A stretch of DNA of 64,000 bases from Ovis canadensis (taxonomy: Eukaryota; Chordata; Mammalia; Artiodactyla; Bovidae), in NCBI RefSeq assembly GCF_042477335.2, contig NC_091245.1:80328501-80392500 (forward strand). Direction: 5' to 3'. The position numbers and the translations under genes were made by a program. The notes below the pieces were generated by a model. That model was not told the DNA's origin. It saw only the letters and a list, made by a program, of their open reading frames with translations, and did not search any database. Positions 22,962-34,275 of the stretch are shown here, piece by piece (the first letter of the stretch is position 1; each line of letters opens with the position of its first letter).

Positions 22962-23305
22962 GAAGATGGCAATGACGACCCTGTATGCAAGACAGGGAAA
23001 GAGACACAGATGTGTATAACGGACTTTTGGACTCAGAGGGAGAGGGAGAGGGTGGGATGATTTGGGAGAATGACATTCTAACATGTATACTATCATGTGA
23101 ATTGAATCGCCAGTCTATGTCTGACGCAGGATGCAGCATGCTTGGGGCTGGTGCATGGGGATGACCCAGAAAGATGTTATGGGGAGGGAGGTGGGAGGGA
23201 GGTTCATGTTTGCGAATGCATGTAAGAATTAAAGATTTTAAAATTTAAAAAATAAAAAACTAAAAATTAAAAAAAAAAATTGTATTTGAAGAAAAAAAAA
23301 AAAAA
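22962..23305 (+). other. L1 3' UTR and A-rich tail
   Basis: Begins after the ORF2 stop. It holds a purine-rich G-run block at 23,181-23,202 (four G-runs of three or more with short loops, a G-quadruplex pattern seen in many L1 3' UTRs). It ends with 'aagaattaaagatttt' and several A-runs to 23,305. Confidence 0.9.
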
Positions 23306-23321
23306 TAAAGATCTTTTCAAG

Positions 23322-23468
23322 GCTCTGTACTGCCTTTGGAGTTAGATCAGTCTCATGCCATGCCGTAGAGTACCACCATGACTGATCATGACTGGTCTCT
23401 CCAGCCACTTTTCTCACCAGCTGTTGCTCAAGCTCCGTGGAGCAGGTATAAGAACTATACAGTCAGGC
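23322..23468. other. Short unassigned segment between L1 and LTR
   Basis: Flanking DNA of the L1 insertion. No repeat or gene is recognised. Confidence 0.5.
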
Positions 23469-23933
23469 TGCAGAAAGAGGGACCCCTTCCAGGGCCCAAG
23501 AGCGAGCTCTTGTCTAACACTCAGAAATTAATTGTCCAAGGAGATAAAGCAAGAGACTCTATTGGGAAGGAATGCCCAGGCAGAGAACATCAGAATGAGG
23601 GAACTCAGAACTGTTCTGCCACCTGGCTTGCAGTCTCAGGTTTTATGATAATGAGGTTCGTTTCTGGCCAATCATTCTGACTCAGCATCCTTCATGGTGG
23701 CACATGCATTGCTCAGCCAAGAGGGATTCCAGGGAGGAGGATTCTGGGAGATTGGTGGGGGATACGGACTGGTGTCTCCTCTCTCCTTTTGACTTTCCTC
23801 AAATTCTTCCAGGTGATGGTGACTTGTTAGTTCCACTTTTGTTACCAAGACCTCCTCTTACAAGATAACCCATGCAAATGGCCACTATAGGGTCTGGTTA
23901 TGGTGGACAGTTTTGGTCAATGTCCTCCTTAAC
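23469..23933 (-). mobile_element. Solo LTR, bovine class I ERV type, diverged copy
   Basis: About 465 bp that align along their whole length, by eye, with 62,275-62,756. Shared phrases include 'cttgtctaacac', 'attgtccaaggaga', 'tcattctgactcag' and 'atgcaaatgg'. On the minus strand the polyadenylation hexamer is AATAGA rather than AATAAA. The termini no longer show clean TG...CA and I see no TSD. No gag, pol or env sequence adjoins it. Confidence 0.8.
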
Positions 23934-24084
23934 CGACTGAAATATTCTGACCTCCCCCTCTCATGTTTCTTCACTTCCAGATTTTCCCAGCTTTAGCAAG
24001 TCTCCTTGCTAATGGATCACCTCTTCCTAGTCCAGATTAGGTGCCACTCCTATGGCTCATTTGCATATCTCTAGCTTACCACTT

Positions 24085-24297
24085 GGGCTTTCCAGGTGGC
24101 ACTAGTGGTAAAGTACCTACCTGCCAATTCAGGAGACATAATGAGACACGGGTTCAATCCCAGGGTCAAGAAGATCCCCTGGAGAAGGGAATGGAAAATC
24201 ACCCCAGTATTCTTGCCTGGAGAATCCTATGGACAGAGGAGCCTGGTGGGCTATTGTCCATGGGTTGCCAAGAGTCAGACACGACCGAGTGACAGAG
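24085..24297 (+). mobile_element. Bov-tA SINE
   Basis: Complete: head 'gggctttccaggtggcacta', body 'accccagtattcttgcctgg', tail 'gacacgaccgagtgacagag'. It has a small insertion in the head relative to neighbours. Confidence 0.9.
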
Positions 24298-24354
24298 CAT
24301 ACACATGCACATATCCCCATGAAACTTCAGACCTTCAGTATCTGCCTTTCACCT

Positions 24355-24425
24355 TTGCATCTCTAGCACCAAATGCAGAGCTTAGAACATAGTGTTGTAT
24401 AAATTTCTGTGTGAAGAATGCAACT
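24355..24425 (+). repeat. L2-like LINE 3' end fragment
   Basis: 'catctctagcaccaaatgca' followed by 'agaacatagtgttgtataaa' resembles the conserved L2 3' terminus. It is too short for a firm call. Confidence 0.45.
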
Positions 24426-24607
24426 GAATTAACTATATCTTATTATAAAACTTTATTTTTTACTCTTAATATTTCCTGGAACCTAACCACAACAGCAGAA
24501 AATCATCTATATAAAAGGCCATTCTTCTATAAACTCTAAAAAATCTGACAGTTTTCTTTTTCTGTTTCTTTTTTTTTTTTTGTCTTTTAGATAAAAGCAA
24601 GGATTCT

Positions 24608-25201
24608 CAATTCAGTTCAGTTCAGTTGCTCAGTCATGTCCGACTCTTCGCAGTCCCCGGGACTGCAACACACCAGGCCTTCCTGTTCATCACCAACTCC
24701 CAGAATTTACTCAAACTCATGTCCATTGAGTCACTGATGCCATCTAACCATCTCATCCTCTGTTGTCCCCTTCTCCTCCCATCTTTAATCTTTCCCAGCA
24801 TCAGGGTCTTTTCAAATAAGTCAGTCCTTCACATCAAGTGGCCAAAGTACTGAAGTTTCTGCTTCAACATCAATCTTTCCAATGAATGTTCAGGACTGAA
24901 CTCCTTTAGGAGGGACTCTCAAGAGTCTTCTCCAACACCACAGTTCAAAAGCATCAGTTCTCCAGCTCTCAGCTTTCTTTATAGTTCAACCCTCACATCC
25001 ATACATGACTACTGGAAAAACCATAGCCTTGACTAGATGGACCTTTGTTGGCAAAGTAATGTCTCTGCTTTTTAATATGCTTTCTAGGTTGGTCATAACT
25101 TTTCTTCCAAGGAGTGTCTTTCTTTCATGGCTGCAGTCACCATCTGCAGTTATTTTGGAGCACTCCCCCCACCCCCCCGCCATATAAAGTTTGTCACTGT
25201 T
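24608..25201 (-). mobile_element. BovB 3' segment of a twin-primed insertion
   Basis: Minus-strand BovB from its 3' terminus (24,608, 'agttcagttcag') to the codons around 'TVSDFIF' near 25,190-25,201. An internal deletion of about 45 bp lies near 24,909, and a C-rich expansion sits at 25,163-25,179. Its inner end joins the BovB 5' segment in opposite orientation. TSD CAAGGATTCT lies at 24,598-24,607, with its partner at 27,400-27,409. Confidence 0.92.
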
Positions 25202-25888
25202 CCCACATCCAAGGTCAGGAGTGGTGCCTGCACTTTGCTGGAGTAGCTGTGTGGAGCTACCCCACGTCCAAGGTCAGAGAAACCCCAGTAAGAAAGTAGG
25301 CACTGGAGCAGCTATGAGGAGATACCTCATGTTCAAGGGCAAAGGAGAAGCCCTAGCAAGATGGTAGAAGGGGTGAATTCATGTTTAAAATCAAACCCCA
25401 TTCCTGCCAGAGAAGTTCAGAGAGCTCAAACAAACTTTGTGTGCACCAGGACCCAGGAACCCCACAGAGACTGAGACAGAACTGTGTTTGAGAGTCTCTT
25501 GTGGATGTATGGGTCAGCAGTGGTCAGCCACAGGGACAGGGGCTCTGGGTGTGGGTATTGCATAAGTCTTCTTGGAGGAGATCACCATTAAGCCCACTAC
25601 AGAGCTGCCAGAACTTACATAGGATTGGGAAATTGACTTTTGCAAAGCACAACAGAATGTTGTGCACCAGAACCCAGGAGAAAGGAACAGTGACCCCACA
25701 GGAGACTTGCCTGTGGGTGTCTGGGAGTCTCTGGTGAAGGCGGGGGTCAGTGGTGACCTGCTGCAGGGTTGGGGGCATGGACTGTAGCAGTACAGGCACG
25801 AGATCTTTTGAGGAAGGTCACCATTATCTTCATTACCTCCACCATAGTTTCACCCCAGGAAAATAGCAGGGAGGGAACACAGCGCCAC
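25202..25888 (+). mobile_element. BovB 5' leader and two-unit repeat block (twin-primed insertion)
   Basis: 25,202-25,375 has the BovB leader motif 'taccccacgtccaaggtcag' and relatives. 25,376-25,888 holds two diverged units of about 200 bp (about 25,430-25,605 and 25,655-25,845). Both run through a 'gtgcaccag.acccag' start, an 'agtctct' segment, 'gtcag..gtg' and a closing 'tcaccatta'. This block stands where the BovB endonuclease coding region should be, so the endonuclease is missing. Confidence 0.75.
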
Positions 25889-27399
25889 CCATGAACTTCT
25901 TATTGCCAAATTCAGAGTCAAATTGAAGAAAGTAGGGAAAACCACTAAACCATTCAGGTATGACCTAAATCAAATCCCTAATGATTATACAGTGGAAGTG
26001 AGAAATAAATATAAGGGACTGGATCTAATAGACAGAGTGCCTGATGAACTATTGATGGAGGTTCGTGACATTGTACAGGAGACAGGGATCAAGACCATTC
26101 CCAAGAAAAACAAATGAAAAAAAGCAAAATGGCTGTCTGAGAAGGTCTTACAAATAGCTGTGAAAAGAAAAGAAGCCAAAAACAAAGGAGAAAAGGAAAT
26201 ATATAAGCATCTGAATGCAGAGTTCCAAAGAATAGCAAGGAGAGATAAGAAAGCCTTCCTCAGTGATCAGTGCAAAGAAATAGAGGAAAAAAATAAAATA
26301 GGAAAGACTCAAAATCTCTTCAAGAAAATTAGAGATACCAAGGGAACATTTTATGCAAAGATGGGCTCGATACAGGACAGAAATGGTATAGACCTAACAA
26401 AAGCAGAAGATATTAAGAAGAGGTGGCAAGAATACACAGAAAAACTGTACAAAAGACATCTTGACAACCCAAATAATCATGATGGTGTGATCACTCACAC
26501 TCACCTAGAGCCAGACATCCTGGAAAGTGAAGTTAAATGGGCCTTAGGAAGCATCACTATGAACAAAGCTAGTGGAGGTGATGGAATTGCTGTTGAGTTA
26601 CTTCAGTTCCTAAAAGATGATGCTATGAAAGTGCTGCACTCAATATGCCAGCAAATTTGGAAAACTCAGCAGTAGCCACAGGACTGGGAAAGGCAATGCC
26701 AAAGAATGTTCAAACTACCGCACAATTGCACTCATCTCACAGGCTAGCAAAGTAGTGCTCAAAATTCTCCAAGCCAGGTTTCAGCAATACGTGAACCAGA
26801 AACTTCCAGATGTTCAAGCTAGTTTTAGAAAAGGCAGAAGAACCAGAGATCAAATTGCCAACATCTGCTGGATCATAGAAAAAGCAAGAGAGTTCCAGAA
26901 AAACACCTGAAACTTCTGCTTTATTGACTATGCCAAAGCCTTTGACTGTGTGGATCACAATAAACTGTGGAAAATTCTTTAAGAGAAGGGAATACCAGAC
27001 CACCTGACCTGCCTCTTGAGAAACCTGTATGCAGGTCAGGAAGCAACAGTTAGAACTGGACATGGAACAACAGACTGGTTCCAAATAGGAGAAGGAGTAT
27101 GTCAAGGCTGTGTATTGTCACCCTGCTTATTTAACTTATATGCAGAGTACATCATGAGAAACGCTGAGGTGTATGAAGACCAAGCTGGAATCAACACTGC
27201 TGGGAGAAAAATATCAATAACCTCAGATATGCAGATAACACCACCCTTATGGCAGAAAGTGAAGAGGGACTAAAAAGCCTCTTGATGAAAGTGAAAGAGG
27301 AGAGTGAAAAAGTTGGCTTAAAGCTCAACATTCAGAAAACTAAGATCATGGGATCCGGTCCCATCACTTCATGGCAAATAGATGCGGAAACAGTAGAAA
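25889..27399 (+). pseudogene. BovB reverse transcriptase region, broken (5' segment of twin-primed insertion)
   Basis: This is the part of the BovB (RTE) polyprotein from the endonuclease/RT linker through the reverse transcriptase. Readable pieces are 'PFRYDLNQIPNDYTVEVRNK', 'DKKAFLSDQCKEIEE', 'NKASGGDGIAVELLQFLKDD', 'FIDYAKAFDCVDHNK' and 'GHGTTDWFQIGEGVCQG'. The catalytic motif at 27,228-27,239 reads YADN where other copies read YADD. There are stops near 26,115 and 26,673, about 30 bp is missing near 26,690, and there are further frameshifts, so nothing functional is encoded. It stops at 27,399 in the codons for 'ETVET', exactly where the inverted 3' segment (24,608-25,201) takes over, and is followed by the TSD copy at 27,400-27,409. 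Confidence 0.93.
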
Positions 27400-27409
27400 C
27401 AAGGATTCT

Positions 27410-27749
27410 AAATAAGTATTATTCTTTTTTTTCCTAAACTGACCTCAGCTCTTCATATTTGTGACCACTTTAATTTCTCAGTGAAGACTAATAGTAGTAC
27501 TTATGTTTGTTAATGAACAGAATGGAAGAGAGATTTGGACTACAAGGAAAATATTTTAGCAAACTACAGATTATAATGGTGATGGTTTCTTTATATGCTA
27601 ATTAATTTCCCTATTCAAAGTTAGGCTTCTAGGGATGTTCTTGGCTCTGAACTGCCCACCCCTTTTCCCCAGTCTCTGTGACTTCTAGACTTTCTTCATG
27701 AAATATTCACAATTACAAGCAGCACTTGAATCTCAGAACTTAATATTAA
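27410..27749. other. No gene or repeat recognised
   Basis: Mixed AT-rich DNA without open frames of interest. Confidence 0.5.
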
Positions 27750-27990
27750 GGAAAAGGTGTCATACACAAAATAGAATATTCTGTATAATTCCATTGACAG
27801 GAGGTACAAAGTAGACAAAGCTAATGTATGCTCTTAGACATGAGGATGGCGGTTACTTTAAAACCCAGTGACAGGAAAGGAACACAAGGAGCACATCTGG
27901 AGGAAATGTTCTGTTTCATGATCAAGGTGCTGGTTGCACGGATGTGTTTATTTGTGAAAATTCACTATAGCTTAAAAAACTGCAACAGTT
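27750..27990 (+). mobile_element. Fossil L1 3' UTR fragment
   Basis: 'ttctgtataattccattgac' and the later 'ggtgctggttgcacggatgt' followed by 'tttatttgtgaaaattcac' match the layout of early mammalian L1 3' UTRs. Confidence 0.65.
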
Positions 27991-28002
27991 TTTATGAGGA
28001 AA

Positions 28003-28135
28003 TGGTTATTATTATTTCCAGTTGAAGATGGGGCATCTGAGGTTCTGAGAGGCTGATGACTTGGCCGAGGTTGTACATTCCTTCAGTGGCAGACCTGAGT
28101 TTAAATCTAGGCTACCTGCCTCCAGTATCCAAGTG
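28003..28135 (+). repeat. MIR SINE core and 3' part
   Basis: Reads 'gatggggcatctgaggttct', 'gaggctgatgacttggccga', 'ttcagtggcagacctgagtt', the well-conserved MIR core order. Confidence 0.87.
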
Positions 28136-28854
28136 CATAACCATTCTGAGGAGTGATATCTGCATGGAAATTGTGACTTACATAGGACTCAATACAGGAG
28201 TATAATATCAGGCCTTTCAAATAATTTATGATACTGTAGCAGCCTTTTCTGTGTCTTTTATATTCAGTCTTTAATGGAAGCATTTTACTTAGATTTGAAT
28301 CTTGGAGTTTAATATGAGATATCAATGAATCGGAAAGACTGCATTCTAACTAGCTCATGTTTTTATAGCATACAAAGAAGGCTTTTTAATATATAAATCA
28401 GAATCATGACACAAAACTAAAATATGTAAAGATATGTCACTCACTTTTATTATTTTTAAAAAACCTTCACTTGAATGATTTGTGTCTTCAGCATCAACTT
28501 TGATGAGTTTTGTCACTATATGAGTATAATGTATATTTTGTTCATAAAATAATCAAAATATAACTATAGAAAGAAGATTTATCATTACTCTGAGGACATA
28601 GTTTTTGATAAACACCCAAGTAGATTATGTGTTCATAACTTGAACTAGAAATAAGTTATTGAATCATTTTGATTGTTATATAAGTATATATGACATAATA
28701 CATCACATATATATCTCACAAATAGAGAAAATACCAATGTAATCACTGGTATAAAATAACTGTCATAGATTAATATATAATTTCTTCTGACCAAGTTAAC
28801 TTTTTCTCATTAAGATGGGAAGTGAAATGTTTTATCAAAGTGCACATAGAATAA
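28136..28854. other. No gene or repeat recognised
   Basis: AT-rich DNA. No open frame above background and no recognisable family. Confidence 0.5.
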
Positions 28855-28990
28855 GTCCTTTTGACTTCTTTGAAAAAAACCTTTGATAAAATTCCACATG
28901 ACAGGATGATGAATAAGCTGAAAGCTTCAAAAACTCTAGGCATTTTATCCAAAACACTAAAACAAGCTAAAAGGGATAATGGAGATTATT
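28855..28990 (+). mobile_element. Possible CR1/L3-type LINE fossil (RT motif A)
   Basis: The plus-strand reading 'KKTFDKIPHDRMMNKLKA' resembles RT motif A of CR1/L3-class LINEs (xKAFDxVPHDxLxxKL). Only this block is recognisable, so chance similarity is possible. Confidence 0.35.
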
Positions 28991-29664
28991 TTAAAAGTGG
29001 CTTATGGCCACATTCTTTGGTAAGTGTTAAGTGGGGTTTTATAAGGTCACTTTATTGAACTCCACTACTTTTAAGACATAGAAACACATATTTTTAAAAT
29101 ATAAAACTAGAAGAAACTATTATGCATCACTGTGATATATTTAATAAAGCCAACCATTTTTAATTGAGATCAGAGAGTAATATTGTCATGAATACACTCA
29201 AATTATAAATTTACTTTTCATTAATTTAGAATTATCACATGGGCTTTATGTGATATTACCTTTAGTATATATTTTAAGATATCACTTTATTTTTTATCAA
29301 ATATTTATAGATGATAGCTCTAAATAAGTATCATTGGTTAGAATGAAATTGCATTAAAATTCAGCATGAAAATGAGCTATCAAAGGGATATTGAATTAAA
29401 TTAATTTCCACCCTATTTTTCTCCCTGAATCTCATAAGAGGTATCAAAGTATAAAACAAAAAAGGGAAATTCCATTTTCTATCAAACTGGGTTATGGTTA
29501 CAATTCCAAAACACAGTGTGAGAAACAGCCCTTCCAGGATACACTAAAATGTGGAACAAACAGAAGGAGGATGTGATGGCATACAAACCAGCTCTCCAGA
29601 AGTGCCACTTACCTGAAGTGACTACTCCCTGAGAACACTACCATACAAAGTATAAAGTAACCAC
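28991..29664. other. No gene or repeat recognised
   Basis: AT-rich DNA with no convincing feature. Confidence 0.5.
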
Positions 29665-30663
29665 AGTTCAGTTCAGTCGCTCAGTCGTGTCCAACTCTTT
29701 GCGACCCCATGAATCGCAGCACGCCAGGCCTCCCTGTCCATCACCATCTCCAGGAGTTCACTCAGACTCACGTCCATTGAGTCAGTGATGCCATCCAGCC
29801 ATCTCATCTTCTGTCGACCCCTTCCCCTCCTGCCCCCAATCCCTCCCAGCATCAGAGTCTTTTCCAATGAGTCAACTCTTCACATGAGGTGGCCAAAGTA
29901 CTGGAATTTCAGCTTCATCATTGTTCCCTCCAAAGAAATCCCAGGGCTGATCTTAAGAATGGACTGGTTGGATCTCCTTACAGTCCAAGGGACTCTCAAC
30001 AGTCTTCTCCAACACCACAGTTCAAACGCATCAATTCTTTGGTGCTCAGCTTTCTTTACAGTCCAACTCTCACATCCATACATGACCACTGGAAAAACCA
30101 TAGCCTTGACTAGGCGGACCTTAGTCGGCAAAGTAATGTCTCTGCTTTTGAATATACTATCTAGGTTGGTCATAACTTTTCTTCCAAGGAGTAAGAGTCT
30201 TTTAATTTCATGGCTGCAGTCACCATCTGCAGTGATTTTGGAGCCCCAAAAAATAAAGTCTGAGACTGTTTCCACTGTTTCCCCCATCTATTTCCCATGA
30301 AGTGATGGGGCCAGATGCCATGATCTTTGTTTTCTGAATGTTGAGCTTTAAGCCAACTTTTTCACTCTCCACTTTCACTTTCATCAAGAGGCTTTTCAGT
30401 TCCTCTTCACTTTCTGCCATAAGGGTGATGTCATCTGCATATCTGAGGTTATTGAGACTTCTCCCGGAAATCTTGATTCCAGCTTGTGCTCCTTCCAGCC
30501 CAGCATTTCTCATGATGTACTCTGCATATAAGTTAAATAAGCAGGGTGACAATATACAGCCTTGACATACTCCTTTTCCTATTTGGAACCAGTCTGTTGT
30601 TCCATGTCCAGTTCTAACTGTTGCTTCCTGACCTGCATATAGGTTTCTCAAGAGGCAGGTCAC
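29665..30663 (-). pseudogene. 5'-truncated BovB with partial RT domain
   Basis: The 3' terminus is at about 29,665 ('agttcagttcagtcgctcag') and the copy is truncated at about 30,663. The minus strand encodes 'LLRNLYAGQEATVRTGHGTT', 'GKGVCQGCILSPCLFNLYAE' and the RT catalytic 'YADD' (near 30,432-30,443), then the C-terminal domain 'MVFPVVMYGCESWTVKKAEH'. A frameshift near 30,250 ('LGLQNH' instead of continuing) and a small deletion near 29,955 separate the open pieces. It starts inside RT, so it never had its own endonuclease. No clear TSD. Confidence 0.93.
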
Positions 30664-31329
30664 AGGGAGGCCAATAATTGAGAAAGACATTTCCACCGAA
30701 TGACAAAGGAATAGACACTAATAGAAAGGGACATGTTGACTTGCCACCTTTATTTAAGAACTGTTTGAACTATTTTAAGAAATGTCATTTAATCTGAGAA
30801 GAAAAAGAAAAAGTAACTGATGAAAAATGAAAAAGTAGTAGAGAATAAAAAGTCACCAATGGAGAAAGTGTTTATACTATGATTTCTGTAAGAACAGGCT
30901 TACATGTTCTCCAAGTAAACTGAATAGAAAACTGATGTCTTTTAAGATCCTTTAGCAGTGCTCTGACCAAGCCAAGGCTTCCTCAAGCTTCCCAAAATGA
31001 GGCTGCAACCTTGTGTGTTTGCTTCATTGTGATTTAAGGAAGACTGGTAGTTATGTTCAAAAAGACCCCTTTAGGGCAAAACTTGAACTGTGTAAATATG
31101 AAAATCATTAAGTTTTAATCAATGATCTAACTAAATTTGAACCAGGTTAATCTGTAAATATGATTGACTATTAATAATCTGGATAACTATACCAGTTCAT
31201 TTATACCCAGCTGACTCAGAGTTCACAGGATAAAAAGAATAACTGAAAGGCCCAATGAATGTTAAGAAAAAAATATAAGATAAACAGATACTGGAAAAAG
31301 TATTTGTCAAAATTTAGCACTCTTTCAAG
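30664..31329. other. No gene or repeat recognised
   Basis: Purine-rich AT DNA with no open frames of note. Confidence 0.45.
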
Positions 31330-32720
31330 ATGAAATTTGACAAATTAAGAATGGAAAAGAATTTTCTTGACCTGATAAAATGTACTTAAGAATACTTCAC
31401 AGCGAACATCATATTTAACAGTAAAGGCTAAAGCTTTCCCACGAAGATAAGAAATAAAACAAGGATATTTGTTCTCACCATTTCTAATTAACATTTTTCT
31501 TGATATGGTAGCCAGAGAAATCATGCAGATAACATGCTCTTGTAAGTAGAACAACAAACGAAATAAACACAAAGACACCTATGCTGAGGCACATCAAAAT
31601 CAAATTTAAGGTGAAGAAAAAGAAAACAGAAAAAGGAAAATGACACATTACATACAAAATAATAGGGATATGATCAAAGACTGATCTCTCATCATGTAAC
31701 TTCATAGGAAGCTGGAGAAGCATGTTTCTATCATTTTGATAGAAATGAAAATAACAAGTGCTTAACTCAGAATTATATCTCCAGCAAAAATATAATTCAA
31801 GATGAAATATGGCATTTTTAGAGAAAGGAAAGTAGCCAGAGGACCTGTGCTTAAAAAAAAAAAAAAAAAAAAATCCAAGGAAATTGCTTTAGGATAAGGC
31901 AAAGTTGTATCTAATGGAAAAAGAAACCCTCTGAAGAAAATAAAAAAGCACTGGAAATAGTATCTAGGTGAAGGCACAGGATTATATTTTTTTGCCATTG
32001 TCCCTCTTAATTCATTAACAAAACTGTTTAAAGCTAAAATCATAACATCATCTTGTGGAGTTTGTGATATATTTAGATGTACTACATGTAACTGTAACAT
32101 AAAGGGTGAGTGACTATATGAGACTGTAAATCTACTAGATGTCTATATTTTATGTGAAGGATTATTTTATTTCCTGTAAGTAGACTGTGAAAAGCTTAAG
32201 ATGTCAATTTTAATCTCTAGAACAAAAATTATAACACCAACATAAAAATTAAAATGGAGCTCTAAATATACTCAAGGCAAAAAAGACAGAGAAAAGATGA
32301 GTAAAAAAACAGATACAGAAAAGTAGAGCTTCACAATTCTGAAGTCAGTAATTAACAGAAGTAAAAGAAAAAATGGAGACCACCTCAATCATAATTGGAA
32401 GTTTTAACAACTTTGTCAGAAATTCACGAAAGAATTGGATAAAAAAATTAGCAAAGATGTAGATCTTAAGAACACTATGAACTACCTTAATTTTATACTT
32501 ATAGAACACTACCTCAAAATGCTTTGCAATTGTTCATAATTACAAAGATGGGCTACAATAAACACCTTAAAAGTGTCTAAATTAATTTTTAAGTACTGAA
32601 ATAATACAGAGTATGTTCCTTTACCACAGTAGAATTAGAAATGTAAAAAAGTGAGATAACAAGCAAATGCTCAAATATATGGAAATTTAATGACATACAT
32701 AAATTTTCTTTGGGTAAAAG
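31330..32720 (+). mobile_element. Fossil L1: ORF2 piece, then ORF1-intergenic-ORF2 start
   Basis: 31,330-31,545 is an ORF2 RT fragment ('cgaacatcatatttaacagt', 'ataaaacaaggatatttgtt'). 31,575-31,845 resembles the ORF1 C-terminal domain ('ctcagaattatatctccagc'). 31,860-32,380 resembles the ORF1-ORF2 spacer ('atttagatgtactacatgta'), and 32,385-32,720 the endonuclease region. All are heavily decayed. The first piece is out of normal order, so at least two insertions are involved. It includes an A-run at 31,853-31,874. Confidence 0.65.
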
Positions 32721-33799
32721 AAAATACAAAATATTTTGAACTCTATATTAACATATGTTTATTTTAGTAAACTTACACTATTTGCCTACTTAACTTTTTT
32801 TAATGACATATTTCACTACACAGGAAATCTGATCTCTCTTTACCAGTTACCCTCCAGTCTCACCTTTCTCTCACACACAAAAATGTATTCACAATCAAAT
32901 CAGTAAGTAGATACACAGATCAGCTGGTCAGACTCTGTGTGACCAGTGACGAAGACCATACGAACTTTTTGTTAAGTAGGGCTGTTGTGATAAAAATTCA
33001 TATTCCCAGATGGACTAATCAAGAAAATTTACAACTTTATCTTTCAACTAATGAAATTCTTGCAGTAGTCGACCCAAGAAAAACCTTAATGTAATGCACA
33101 CTTCAACTTACATCCTAACCCCTTCAAGTCAGAAACAAGCATAAGACAGATAGGATATTAGTGCAGGATCTAATATTTCTTCATAAATTGATGAAGTATA
33201 TAAGTAAAATGACATTCTTGGAAAAAAAAACAGATAAAACTGTTTCACAGTTTCCAGATAAGTTGCTTTAGTTAGAGTGATGGACCTTCAGAAGAACATC
33301 TACATTTTTCTTTCCAAATATTCCAAAATATTAAGTAGGGATTGAATATATACTTCTACAAAACTGAATATTTTTTTTCAATGGATGTTACAAACTTTTG
33401 AAAAACAGTGTGCTGTAATAAAATTTGTTCATTTACAAAGAATCATGGAATGATAGAAGAAGCAGAATCATTAATTGTAGAAGTCTGTAATTAAATCATG
33501 CTTCTATTGCTTTACCTGCTGTAGATGATTATACCAACATCTTATGGTTCTTGTGCCTCATACATCCACATGGTAGTCAAAAGTGTAACTTCTCTCCCCC
33601 TTTCCTTTCAGAATACTGTACTGGTGTATCTGTAAATGGGAGAGATAATAACAGCTGCCTTATTTAATAATGACACAGGGGAAAAAATTACTTGAGCTCC
33701 AGAAATATTCAAAATATACAGGAGAGATGGATATCTCAGATTACTGAAAGAATTAATTAAAATAACATTTTAATTAACCTGGAATATAATAATAAATAC
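32721..33799. other. No gene or repeat recognised
   Basis: AT-rich DNA without a recognisable family or open frame. Confidence 0.45.
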
Positions 33800-33849
33800 C
33801 ATATATTCAATTGACAAATCAACAAATAGTTATTTGGTGGTTCTTATGT

Positions 33850-33854
<5 letters not shown>

Positions 33855-33882
<28 letters not shown>
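33855..33882. repeat. (TA)n microsatellite
   Basis: About fourteen perfect TA units. Confidence 0.95.
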
Positions 33883-33884
<2 letters not shown>

Positions 33885-34275
33885 AATTGCTGAAGATAGA
33901 GAATTACACAGAAGGAAGAAGTTTCCTTGCCTTGTGTCCCTGACCCATGAGTGTTCCTGACCTCATATCAATGGGTTTGTAAACAAATGAGCAATACCTC
34001 TAAGTGTAATGGCAGGTCATGTTAGGAGTGATAAATAAGAATAAAACAGTATGTTGTTTAGAACTATGAGGGAAAGCCTTTCTCAAGAGGTGCAGAAACT
34101 GAATGTCATGAAGAAATAAATCATAAAAGTGTTGGGGGATGCACACACTGGCCAAACAGAAGAAACAGCAACTGCAAAGCCTCAGGGAGTAATCAGGGAA
34201 TTTTCAAGAAACAGTGAGGAAAACAGTATGATTAGAGCACAGGAAATAAAGGATAATACCAGAAAAGCATTTGCT

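Larger units (their letters stand above)
15559..23305 (+). mobile_element. Full-length bovine-type L1 (LINE-1) retrotransposon
   Basis: The element runs from 'agacagaaaaagatggcgga' at 15,559 through a 2.6-kb 5' UTR, ORF1, ORF2 and 3' UTR to an A-rich tail ending near 23,305. A perfect 16-bp direct repeat TAAAGATCTTTTCAAG flanks it (15,543-15,558 and 23,306-23,321). At about 7.75 kb it is complete. The intact ORF1, only two disabling lesions in ORF2, retained CpGs in the 5' UTR and the perfect TSD suggest a comparatively recent insertion. It cannot move on its own because ORF2 is broken. Confidence 0.95.

Noticed and set aside
29785..30300. 171-codon plus-strand frame
   Set aside because: Antisense to BovB; similar antisense frames appear in every BovB copy here because BovB coding sequence is read on the other strand.
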